Shown here piece by piece: positions 1 to 20,720 of a stretch of DNA of 64,000 nucleotides (positions are counted from its first letter, which is position 1; each line of letters opens with the position of its first letter). Source of the stretch: Mugil cephalus (Eukaryota > Chordata > Actinopteri > Mugiliformes > Mugilidae). Made by a program: the position numbers and the translations under genes. The DNA lies in the NCBI RefSeq assembly GCF_022458985.1, contig NC_061781.1:17949001-18013000 (forward strand). The letters are read 5' to 3'. The notes under the pieces are model-generated. The model did not search any database, was not told the DNA's origin, and worked only from the letters and a program-made list of their open reading frames with translations.

Positions 1-306
1 GTTTATCAGAACAAAGTGCCAATGTACCCTGATAAATGCTCTGTTCACAGTAGATAACACCATTAGTCCTGGATGATCTGAGCTCAACTAGTTAGCTCGT
101 AGTACATCTGTTCAAACCTGACATTAAAATGCATCTCAGCATGCGTCCTGAGCCACCATCTGTGATCAGATCTCAGTTTTGTCCAGTTTTGGATGAAGAT
201 AAACATGTGGTAAGTTCTCGAGTACAATTGGGATTTTCAAGTACCACAGAGATAGAAGATATAATGAGCAAGTTATAAGCTGATAGTGATTCATGTGATC
301 ACCCAC

Positions 307-9140
<8,834 letters not shown>

Positions 9141-9176
9141 TGTGCCTGCAGGTAGAAAAACAAAGGACATATGCAG

Positions 9177-9198
9177 TGTGTGTGTGTGTGTGTGTGTG
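9177..9198. repeat. (TG)n microsatellite
   Basis: About eleven TG units in the me3 5' intron, just upstream of the exon that carries the start codon. Confidence 0.9.
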
Positions 9199-9568
9199 CT
9201 ACTGGTGGTGTTAATGAAGCAATTCACCTTCCAGTTTAGTAAAAGGACACCTAGAAATACCAAACATACTGTGAATACTCCTGCAGCTCAATCTTCATGT
9301 AAACAACCAAGGCGGTAAACTGTTAGCTTTACGCTATAGGCGAGGACACACACTCATGCTATTTAGACAACAAAGCATTCGGTGATGGAGACTAAAACAC
9401 ACGCCGAATTATTAAGTGTGTTCATATATAAATGCTGATGTGTGCAGCTGCATCAGCTCGGCTAGCTAGTGTTAGCCTCCTGCATCTTTTATGATAATTT
9501 GGTGTTTTTCTTTATGGAACAACCTGCTAAAGATAGCTAGCTCGAAGCTAATGCTCCGTCAGCCTCAC

Positions 9569-9680
9569 CTAAAAACTGCGAGGAGCTGCCGTGCACCTGA
9601 CTTCTGTCTTCACAGGAGGCACTTGTGTCTTCGTCTCCGCCTGGGTCTTGTTTAGACGGTGACTGTTGTGTTGTGTTGAG
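9569..9680 (-). promoter_or_regulatory. me3: me3 5' untranslated exon and promoter region
   Basis: On the minus strand a GTGAGG donor lies just downstream of 9569. A CCTGCAG acceptor ends at 9146, five bases before the me3 start codon, so the start codon sits in the second exon. The 5' end of this exon is not defined by sequence; about 9680 is a guess from the local GC rise. Confidence 0.45.
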
Positions 9681-9689
9681 TTGACTTGA

Positions 9690-11200
9690 AGGTGGGAGGG
9701 GGAGGAACGACAGCTGATCCGGGATCCGGACCGTCCTTTGACATTGGCAGGTTCACTTCCCAGTCACTGAGCCTCCAATCAGGCTGGAGAGCCCAGCCTC
9801 CAGCCTCCAGCCCACCACCCCTTCCTCACACAGTAAACACAGGCCCCATCTCCAGCATCTGCACTCAAAATACAACATTATTATCTTTGAATGGGCTTAA
9901 AAGAACCAATTGCAATGTACTAAACTTTGACAGAATAAGCTAATTCTTATACTACTCTTCTGTGCTTTATACTTTCTTTGTGAATCAGCAGTGGAAACTC
10001 CAACATCTACAGCATTTTTAAACTCTTAGTCATGCTAGGGGCTCTGACAAAAACAACGCACTTAAAGGAGAAAACCATCTGCACACTGCAGGTCGTATTA
10101 ATAACTACTGGCTCCCTCTGCTGGACCTTCCCAGTGCCTCCCAGTCTGAGGCACATGATGAGACTCCATACAGTGAATACACTGTCAATGCATCAGACTT
10201 TGTAATGAATGAAGTTACACGACATTTAAAAAAAAAAAAAAAAAAGAAATCTAATGACAGCTGTAATAAACAAAGAAACCACATATAACGCAGCTTAATT
10301 GTTTTTGCATCTGGTTTTTCTACATGTCTGCTTAAAAATCAAGGCCCCAAAACATCAGGTTTCCTGAAAGTAGACAAAGAGAACCAATATTACGTATCTG
10401 TGATGTGCACCCTTTCAGATTACAAGTTAATTTCAAGGCTAAATTAGAGTCCTTCTGTTCAAAAGTGTTTACAGTTAGCGAATTGAGACTCAAGTCTGTT
10501 GTCACGGTCTGATCTTCACAATTCACGTTTGTGGAAGTTTGTGATTGATTTATGATCAAATACAACCACCTGTAAACTTAAAGGACTCCACTTTGCTCTA
10601 CAGCTCCACCAGTCTCTTCAAAATACTGTCTGTGACAGACTGGGACACACTCAAGCCAACAGTGCTGTAAAGATAATGAGTCCACTCAGATCAAACTTAT
10701 CAGAACTAAATTATAAGGATGTTACATTTATTACTATGGTAATAGCACGTGATGTTACACACCCATTTAATAAACATCCTGCTCACAGGGTGCATTATAG
10801 CTTATGTAACATGGTACCTGCTGCCACAGCAGTGTTTAACAAGTGAGAAAAAACTCATAACTCATTTTTTGTCATTTCAGGGTGAGGGCATGCAAGTAAA
10901 TCTCATTAATCATCTTTCTGACTGAGACTTAAAAACTTGAAAATACTACCCTCACACAAGGTTGATCAGATTATTTACCTAAACACCAGTTTTCTGTGTG
11001 TCAGTTTGTGGTAATTGATGAAGTAGACGAATTAAGACAAAGCCACAGGAGCGTATAATGATTTAGGACCCAGGTAAGTTTTGCTTTTGTGGTTTCAAAC
11101 TTCCTTGAGGAACTTGAAATTTAGTTTTGGGAAAAATATTCAGTTGAGTGAGAGTATATACACAATTCACACTGGATGTATTTAAAAAAAATTATTTTAT
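9690..11200. other. Intergenic interval between me3 5' end and ildr1 3' end
   Basis: No coding exon is recognised. It holds an A-run near 10230. The left part, to about 9840, is GC-rich and may belong to the me3 promoter. Minus-strand AATAAA-type signals (TTTATT on plus, near 11215 and 11237) may end the ildr1 transcript at its right side. Confidence 0.55.
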
Positions 11201-11812
11201 TTTTTTGTTTTATTAAAAATACATGACAGTACATCTTTATTCATGTAGACATTTCTGTTTTGGTTTTGCGCATCCAGCTCCCGAAATGTCCAAAATGTGT
11301 TGCTGCCTTATGGATGGATGGATGAATATATACATTAAAAAAAAATACTTTAAATAATGCAGGAAATTATATAAAAATGAAAGAATTACTGTAAAAAGAA
11401 ACAAAAACAAATGCACATGTGTTTATGTAAATAATATGTAATATATTCACAATGACAAACACCCTGCAAAATCACAGTATTCAACAATCAGCTTGTTAAA
11501 CTCATTCAACATCACAACGACACATCACACACATTAATTCTCTGAGCAATAAAAGACCAGACTTGATATAACTGAACATAATGTGCAGCCTTAGCCGAGT
11601 TATTTTTCCTTCAGACACAAACATGTATTTACACATGACACACAGTGCATACAAAGTACAACTATTTCTAATACAGTACATTTTCAATATCAAATTCCAC
11701 AACAACACCTTAACCCTTTCAGCCGACTGAACAGATTAAGGTTCCTATATTCTTTGTCTTCATTTTCACCGTTGTGGAAACATTCAGGAAAAGGTGAAGC
11801 GATAGAAATGTT

Positions 11813-14800
11813 TCAGATGACTACGCTGGTGCTGCTATACGAGCCTCTATCCTAAGAGAGAAAAGAAGTGACACAGGTGGAGTTAGTTAAAGAGGGAGGG
11901 CTGACAACCTTTTATAAAGAATATACCCAAAAGTCCAAGTGCAAAGAGAGATGAAAGAAAGAAAGATCTACAGACCCTTTCAAGGTTTGTAAACAATGTG
12001 ACGTTTTTTTTGAGGGGCGGGGCTTAACTGGAGGCAAAACATCTCAAATACAATAGCCGGTTAGCATATTTCAATGGACTGGCATGAATGAACGAAGAAA
12101 AGGCATATTTTAGAGAATATACTAATACACTCTCCCCAAGACCTTGAGTGTTATTTTACAAAGTTGACTGACGGGACTACATTCACTGACCCCTACACTC
12201 TCACTTACTGGATGGATGATTTGACCAAAGGAGGACACAGAGGGGACAAAGTTTGGTCTGTCTTGATCATGTAAAGCCCCTCTAGCAAAGATATTACAAG
12301 AAGTAAGTGGAACCACTGTTGAGGGTAACGTAGTAAATGCAACTTCAGCTGAAACACACAACTAACGTTGCGTTAGCCTGCGGTTAGCATTAGCATTAAC
12401 ATGTAACAAGAATCATCCAAATATTGATGATTGATGATTAACTTAACATAATTTCAGTCACAGTTAAGTCTAACCCATAACGTTTTCCTGGAACTAAATG
12501 ATGCATTACATAATAATCACATCTGATATGAACTGTGTGTATCGTTGATTGTCTCACTCCAATCCTTATGTGTATGAGTAGTAGTGACTGATATGTGATA
12601 AAAGTTGGTGTTTTTGATTTTTCACTTTTGGCAAGACGACAATATCACAGTTGACAGAGCCAGTGTTTGCCTCAAGCTTCCCTCTGTTTTGCCTCCAGCT
12701 ATCGTTGTGACGTCATAGTGAAAGGGCCATGAAAGGGTTTTGCCAGCTCTGTTGTGTTTAGACATAGTGAGATTAATCTTCTGGGGATCATTTCTCATAC
12801 GGTAATTATACCGTAATTATCATACTTGTATGAGAATTCAGTCCTTTGAACAATGTATGATCAGTAATTATGAAAACCTCTTATTTGGACAATGAATGAC
12901 ACATTGCCAACTTTAATCGTTTCTAACAGCTGATTAATACCAGGTCAGTAGTTTATGACAGAAAACTGACTTTTGAAGGATTCACAGCTATTGTTGATCA
13001 TATAAGTAATTCCCCATGGGATCAATTAAGTAATTCTGATTCTGATATAAACGCTGTAATGAAATAAATGTTAATATATAGTATATATATTTGTATAAAT
13101 TAACTGCTATGGCACACACCTCCCAACACTTGCTGAGATTCATCTACAATTAAAAAAAAAGTTTGAATTTTAAATGCTTCATCATTTGGCCACATTAAAA
13201 TATCTTACTTTGGATCAACCTGACTGCCATCTTTAGAGCCACAGCGCAAGCAGAGCTAAAAAGTCATGCAAGAAAGACTATAAAAGAAGCCACTATCTAG
13301 CTTATTGCAGTTTCATAGAGTGTGTTAGTCGAGTGTAGATCTTACAGAAAAGCGGTTGTAGTTCTCCCGGTTATCGATTGAGTAGTAGCTCGGGGGCTTC
13401 TCTGGCCAGTCCTTCCCTTTGCCTCCATTCCCTTTCCTGCTGTCCTCTTCGTCTGAGCTCCAGGACCCTTTGCGGTGTGGAGGAGGAGAGTAGCTCCTCT
13501 CCCTCCGAGCTCCTCGGCCGCGTAGCTCATCCATCAGGTCGTCGCGGCTTCGAGCGCGGGGCCTGGACCCACCTTCCCTCCTCCGGGACGAGCCTCTTCT
13601 GTCATTCCTTGAATCCCTGTGTGATGCTCTTCCCCGTCTGTTGTCCCAATCCGAGTCGTCGCTGTATTCGCGCAGGATCCCCCGTCTCGGAGAAGGGACA
13701 TCTCTCTCTCTGTACCCCTGGCTGTACCCGCTCCGAGGGAGGAGGGGTCCCCCTGAGCGGCTGGTGCTCCCGCTTGACTGGCTTGACACCCTGGGGGCCC
13801 CCCTGCCTCCATCTCCACCACCGGGGTCTCTACGTGTGGAAAAACCGGTTCCCCGGTGGATAATAGGAGGCAGGGTGATCACCCTTCTCTCCACCCCTCT
13901 CACCCCCATCTCATCCAGAGCAGACAGCATACTAGGAGGCCCTGGTGTGTAGGGGACTGCTTGAGGAGGGGGCTGAGACTGATGATGAGGCTGAGGTTGA
14001 TGCAGCAATGGGTGCATATTTTGGACAGTATGTGGAGCCATTTGAAGTGGCCCGGAGTCCAGCACCCTCACCTGGTTTTCCAGATAGTCCAACATCTGGT
14101 TGGTACCTTGAATGCTGCTTCGCACGCTGCTGTTGGCACGTTGGTAGTGGTGTTGGTGATGAGGAGGAGGAGGAGGAGGGGGCTGCTGCTGCTGCTGCTG
14201 CTGCTGGAAGGCCATGGGTGACAGCGGCATGGGAGCCATGGCAAAGTTTTCTTTGGTTGGATAGTCTCCGTATGAGCCTGGGAACAAAGTGAAACTGCTT
14301 TGTGAGAGAATCCAGAGACGGAATTAACGAAGCAACAACTGATTTTGTTGGTCATCTGGTTTGTTATCCAGTTTTTTGCACATTCATCAGTTACAGAGAG
14401 ACATTAGTATTCATTTGGTCTTTGTTTTGGGCCAGCAGCAAGTAACTACCCACATGTGTCTGCATTTTCGTGCTGGAAAGGTTGTGTACAGCAAACAAAG
14501 CGAAGGGTGGAACTTCACACACCTGGAACGACTTTTACTGACTATAAAGAAAAATGTTGATAAGCTTCTAGTGTTCCTTTGGGATAATAAAAAGGAAAAC
14601 TTCCTGGTGTTGTTCAAATATCAGGAAAATATGTGTATGTGTGCTAATTCTCTTAATATCAATATTCCATTGCCCTTTAATATGGTGCATTAACATATAA
14701 ATGTGTTATTGCACCATCAGTGAAATCACAAAAACAGCTATTTGCTGTGTACCATATATATAAATGTCTCAGGTTTTTACTTCCTCCAGCTTCTGAGAGC

Positions 14801-17800
14801 AAACTCAAACATACGCCCTCAGAGGACTCAACAAAGCATCACGGATGAGCTCTATTGTGCCTTTGTGTCACTCACCTGAATAGAGTATGGGGACGCCCTG
14901 GGAGGAAGCATGGGAGCTAATGGGAGCGTAAATGGGTTGACCATTCATCCAAGGAGCCATGGCCTTCTGAGCCTCTTTTATCATTTTGTGCTGCATCACA
15001 GCTGAAAGCAGAGCAGAGAAAACAGTGGTTATGTTAAAGAATAATGTTGTAAATAAAGAAGCGCAGACACTAGTATCCAGTTCTGTTTTTCTCCAGGAGG
15101 GAAAGGAAGTCATGCTTCCTCTCCTTTTTTTTTAATCAGACTGTAGCTGACATTAAAGAAAAAAACTTTTCTTAACAGTTTGGGCCATTATCTTTTGTGT
15201 CACTTAGTCTTTCTTATTTCTCTTCTGTAATTATTAAGGATTTTGTGGTGTATAAAACAGCGCCCCTCTAAATGTTATGTGGCCAAAGAGTGATATTACA
15301 CCGTTTTCTCCAAGGGAAGCCAAAAAGTCTAAATTGTATATTATATGTGAATTAGTCCTGTACATTTTTGTAAATTTTACTTCTAGCTTATTCTATAGAG
15401 GGTATAAACCCATTAACATTATTCCTGCAAGGGTTAATTCTTCCACAACCTATATTTTTGGTACAGTTTGCTGTTAATACTTGTGCACTTGTACCAGTTT
15501 TACCAGTTTCTGAACTGAACACTTTCACCAAACAAACAACCCAAAGGCGTCCCTCCTACCTTTTTCCGGGCAGCAGCATGTCCGAGGGCAACATGGGCAG
15601 CGCACATAGCAGCAACACTTCTGCGGGCAGCACTGGCAGCAGCATATACCGAAGAGCATGATGAGCAGGAGAGCCCCGAGGATGATGAGCAGGACTGTGA
15701 GCCAGTCTGGAACAGGACACACAAAAAGACGATGAAGGACATTTAAATTTTGCTAAGAAATAAGTGAATCAACCTCAACTAAGGGAAGCAACTTACGGTA
15801 CACGATGAGCTTTACTTCACGATCTGAATCTCCTGTCGTGTCCCCGGCGGCATCAATGCTGCAGAAATACACGCCGTTGTCCCACCACATCACCTCATTG
15901 ATGACCAGGTCAGCCTCTGTTGACAGAGGGCAGCACATGAGCATCAACAGGCAAATATTCTTCACGCAAAAATACGTTTAACAGAAGCACATTAAGATTT
16001 TTAGTAATAGAAAGACTTCTTTTGAGTCTTAAATGCAGCGGTGTCATTCTGACGGGTTCACACGTACTGTTCTGGATGGTGATTTTGCGTTCTCTGTAGT
16101 CTGCTCCCAGTATGGGTTCGTTGAGTCCTCTCTTCTGGATCACTGTGCGAACTATGCGCTGGCGGTCCGGGCAGTCGTTGGCGGGGTCCTGACCCAGCTG
16201 CAGAGCCGCCTGATAGGCTTCAGAAAAAAACAACAACAACAAAAAAAAACAAGTTAAATACACTGCATTTGTGTCGGTTTCTTTTTACTGCCCAGTTCAT
16301 TATGTTCGTAGTTTTGTGTGCTGCTGATAAAAGGCTTGAACTAGGGGTGTAACGATTCATCCACTACATCGATGAATCGATTTATTTTCCTACGATCCAA
16401 CTACATCGATCTGTGCTCGGCAAGTTGGCCTTGCGGACGACATACATCGATCTAATATCGATTTAAAAGGTAATCAATCGATTGTATCGATACTATGAAA
16501 CAATGCATTGGATTAAGCACGTCAGAGGATCCGCTTAGAGTATTTACTAGAGAAACACTGTAAAACTGGCCAAACAAAATTTACAAATTAGTTTTATATA
16601 CCGAAAACACCGTTATACAAATATGCGTTAGCTTCCGGCTAACATCAATGGCAAAATTAATGTGTATGCTAATGCTAACATTCGCCTTCATGTCTCCTCG
16701 CCTCCCTGCGATTTATTTTTGGCTAAAAGGTTACTGAATCGATTTTAAGTTACTGAATCGTTTTGGATCATATCGTTCTAAATTAACTAAAATCATCCTT
16801 GAAGTGTATCGGCAACCACGAATCGTGAATCGAATCGAATCGTTGTTAAAACGAATCATTGCACCCCTAGTTTCAACCAATGAAGAATGGCTTGACTCTA
16901 AAAATTTGCTTAAAGAAAATATAAATAAAACATTAGACTGAGTTTATTTCAAATATGTAAGTGAGAAAAATAAATGTTCATCAAGTAATAACAGAAAATG
17001 CAAATTTAAATAAGACTCTTATACAAGCATAGTTGTAGCAAATAATAAGCAAAATGCAAAATAAACATTTCTAACAAATTATAATTGAATTCATATACAC
17101 AAAAAGGTGTGAGTGGAAGTAAAAAAAATTAAAATAATAATTTTACCCCTCTCCCTTAAATTATTAATTAATGATAATTTACTTCCTGTCTTCTCTACGT
17201 AAATACACACATTACGCACTATACATATGAGTACACATACAACACAGCAACACATTTGATGCTGCTCCTTCCAAGATGCTATTTGCTTATTGATATTAAT
17301 ATGATAATATATTTCCAGCTCTTTGGAAAAACATCAGCACAGAGAGCTTTGGCATATGTGGGAAATACCCTGTAATTCAAACAGACGACAGGTTGCTGTC
17401 ACCAGGCTCAAACACACTACAATAATCTAATTTGAGATCTTAATCAGTCTGACTGATATGTTACGTCTCTGAATTCATTTTCAAACTGTGGCTTTGGAGT
17501 AAATATGCAGGAGTTTCTATTGACTTTATGGACAGAAAACAAAATGTGGATTTAAACTAATTCTCTTTCATTTTCATTTTAAACCACTGCTGTTTCTGAG
17601 TGATGCATGTTGCAACAAATATTCAACATATTCAGCATTTGCATACATGGCCTCCCTCTATATTTGCAAACACACAAAGTCTACTCAGAGTAAGAGCACG
17701 CATGCACTTCATTCCACTGCTTAGTTTAAATATTAGGAAAAGGATAAAAATCTCACCGACGGCTAGATAACAATACCGGTTGTGGATTTTTGTCACGTGA

Positions 17801-20433
17801 GCCCACAGAGCTATCTCAGTGACTGCTCAACCACACAACAGGCCTCATTGTGGAGGCTCAGAGCAGGAAAGGTACACATGTAATCAATTAATACAGATGA
17901 TCACATTTAAAAAGGTACAATATACCAGAGAGCACCAGAAACATTTAGGAAATTAAGGATGACAAACAGTTTATTCACATGCCACTGGACTAAGAAGTGC
18001 CACAGAATTACTTGATCCTGATTAAAGCATTAATAAATAAATATATGATAAATTATGATAAAATACGATATAGTATCTACAGTATAATCATTCAAAACCA
18101 GCAACAGAGGAGGAAACTCCTGAGTGTTTTGTGAATATTTAGACAGGAAATGCTCGTAGATTCAGTTAAATATTAACAAATGTCTGTATTTCCTGAAGCT
18201 GAAAAAGTTTAAACATTAAAAAAACAAAACAAATGAATAAATCGTGGTGTAATGTCAAAGAATCAAAGCACTGATCTAACAAATCTCAAGCAGCTGGAGG
18301 CTACGCTGCTGCTTGACAAGCCTGATGTATAACTTTTAAAGCACAGTCAAAGTGTTCAGCCTGTATGAACTTCTCAGGCGCACCTCCTTTTTTTTTTTTT
18401 TTTTTTAATCCTTTGTTCAGCTGCACAATGGCACAATGTTTGCATGGACAATTGTGTTTGACAAACAATCTAAAGCCCCAGTCAGAACAGACTGGTTTGA
18501 TCCTGAGACATTTTTAACTGGACTGAGAGAGGTAGCCTTAAAACCAACAGGAAAATATTAGCACCTAATAAACATGTTGATCCAACCGTTTCTCTCCATG
18601 TGGAAATATATTTTTTCTTCACGTGTTTTCACCACAAAGCCTGGACGGATGCAGGCAGCAGGTTTTTTTCTATTGCAATCAATTCAATGTTATGTCAATA
18701 AATTCCAGTTCTATACTTCTGACATTTTTAATCCTGCACAGCCAGCAGAACAAGTTTCCAAATGAGGCTCTGCTCTGATTTGATGATTTGGGGATTGTCA
18801 TCATATCTCAGATCATTTCTCTCACCTGTGGTGTAGTACTCCAGCACCGGGTCTTTGCAGAAGGATTTGTACCTCCACGTGACCAGGACGTCCTGAGGGT
18901 TCGCTGAAGTCGAATAGTCACAGCGCAGGATCACGGAGGCGAACAGGGTCGTGCGCCTCTCCGCCTCCGGAACGATCACCTGGATGGACAGCAGCTCTGA
19001 AACAAGCGGGACAAACAGGTCGAAATGTGACGTGGGATAAAATGTGAAAGCAGCACGAAATTCTACCGTCAAGTTCTTCAGTTCAAACCAGATGTTTTCG
19101 TGCCTCCGCTTTGCTCTTTAACGCTGGATTGATAAGAATCTGACCAGACTGGTTGAGAGTTACTAGGAAAGTCTTTACCTGTGAACATTTTGCAGTTTAT
19201 TATTATAACTACTAGCAGTTGTCATTCATAATTCATAATGTTGTGTTTAGGACAGATAAGCTGATGACAGGAAACCACGGTTAATAGCGAAAAGTCAGTT
19301 AATGTTTATACGTCGTCTTTGAAATAAGGAGATGATCATTTATTGTCTGATGTTTGAAAGTATTCATAAAGATCAGGGCTGCAATCAACAGTAGGTTTAT
19401 TAGTTTCTTTAGACACAGATTAATTAAATATATGAATTACTATAAAACAAAAAGTGAAAATGTCTGAGTTTGAGCTTTCGTCTTTAACCAGTCGAGGGTT
19501 TTGTGCCTTTTCCACATGTGTTTACAAGCCTCCGTTTAAAGCCTTCCACGCAAATATCAATAAACCACATTTAATGTCTTACATTAAAGAAGGCATTTGT
19601 ACCATTAAATGTGTAAACATAACCTATTTAACTTATTCAACTTTACACTACATATCTTGAAAAAACAAAACCAGATTTTTGTTTGTTTTGAACTTGAACG
19701 TATTTCCTCTGGTGACAAAGTTTTACAGGACAATCATGTCAGGGTTTGAACATGCATCAATCAAATACTTTTATTATTATTTTATTATCACACCGCACGC
19801 TTGTATGATGGAAGTCTCTTTAGTTTTTTGTGGATCATTAGCTTGTTTCACGTGTCAACAAATGCAGACAAAGGTGAAAATGATTGTTGTTGTGTCTCTA
19901 TAGCCCTCTGCGTGTTTACTGTGAATAAAACTGGGCTGGATTATAGTGGAAAACAGCTAAATCTAGATTAGTAGATGAAAGCAGATGTGGAGATCCCAAT
20001 GTTTAAACGTTTCCTTAGAAATTTTATAGATATATAAACTACCCTTCTAAAACGTAGCCTACTAAACAGATTTTTTTCATAAATAATGTGGCATGAAACC
20101 TCAGATTTCTTTAGTTTAAGGTGTATTTTTCTGTAAATGTGTGGTTTAAATGTTGCACATTGTCTAGTAAAATCATTAGTATTAGTGGTGCGGTCACGTG
20201 ACCACGGTCGGCCTTGCCTTGTTTACACCTGTCGATAATTAACCTGTGGACATCACGATTAGTTTCGACTGTTTGCTCAAATGCTCCTCTCTGCATTACT
20301 CAACACACACGTGTAACATTTTATACTATGCATTGTGTATAAACCTCGAGCAGAAACTTGCTTTAAAACATTTCACAGCCTCACCTGTTGGCAGGTGAAC
20401 CAGCAGAAGCGCCATCAGTATCATATTTCCCAT
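11813..20433 (-). CDS. ildr1: Immunoglobulin-like domain-containing receptor 1 (angulin-2), complete
   Basis: Type I membrane protein of the angulin family. In vertebrates ILDR1 helps recruit tricellulin to tricellular tight junctions, and human ILDR1 mutations cause deafness. Coding exons in transcript order: 20433-20385, 18996-18826, 16217-16068, 15916-15797, 15706-15560, 15001-14876, 14277-13346, 11851-11813; phases are continuous, 577 codons plus TGA. A signal peptide (1-17) is followed by a V-type Ig domain (about 20-162) with [30 protein letters not shown] and [15 protein letters not shown] transmembrane segment then runs into the Cys-rich stretch [19 protein letters not shown] (likely palmitoylated). 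The long tail holds [13 protein letters not shown] and [19 protein letters not shown]. The last exon ends SSTSVVI, the same terminal SVVI as human ILDR1 (PDZ-type ligand). Absence of the 57-nt exon found in ILDR2/LSR also fits ILDR1. The tail carries Gln8, Pro7 and His tracts near residues 278-300. Confidence 0.95.
14160..14215 (-). repeat. ildr1: Coding trinucleotide repeat in ildr1 tail (poly-Gln/poly-Pro)
   Basis: CTG and GGA/GGG runs on the plus strand encode eight Gln followed by seven Pro and a His-rich stretch on the minus strand. The tract is in frame within the large tail exon and may vary in length between alleles. Confidence 0.85.
16342..16869. mobile_element. Non-autonomous hAT-like element
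   Basis: Ends form an imperfect inverted repeat: TAGGGGTGTAACGATTC at left, and TAGGGGTGCAATGATTC read from the right end. The interior is rich in ATCGAT/GAATCG words and has no open frame. Flanks GCTTGAAC and GTTTCAAC are only partly alike, so an 8-bp target duplication is uncertain. It lies in the ildr1 intron upstream of the exon at 16217. Confidence 0.6.
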
Positions 20434-20720
20434 CTCGTCGCTTTGTATTTTTCCGTTTAAGCTTTCTTTGTTTCTTTTTATCCTGTAGGCGATTGAAAAT
20501 CCGCTGAAAGTCCAGAATATTTGTAGTAAACCGTAATGTGTGCGCAGCTCCGCATAATAACTCGTCTTTTCGCCTAAAACAACAACATCTCGGGCTCGTC
20601 GTCCTCGGTGTATTCACGGCCGTACCGAGAAGGAGGAACAACTTTCCCGTGGAAGAGAGTCCGAGTCAGACAGAGGCGGATTCATCCCCCCTCCCCCACC
20701 ATCCAGCTTCAGGTGACATC
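20434..20720 (-). promoter_or_regulatory. ildr1: ildr1 5' UTR and promoter region
   Basis: The bases just upstream of the ildr1 start codon rise in CpG content (about 20560-20720) against the AT-rich surroundings. No TATA box or start site can be fixed. Plus-strand open frames here have no recognisable domain. Confidence 0.4.

Noticed and set aside
1-306. Search for the last me3 exon at the left edge
   Set aside because: No acceptor followed by the expected C-terminal residues was found; the exon must be outside the window.
9686-9943. Plus-strand open frame upstream of me3
   Set aside because: No domain, no splice context and low-complexity Pro/Ser content; likely promoter-region chance frame.
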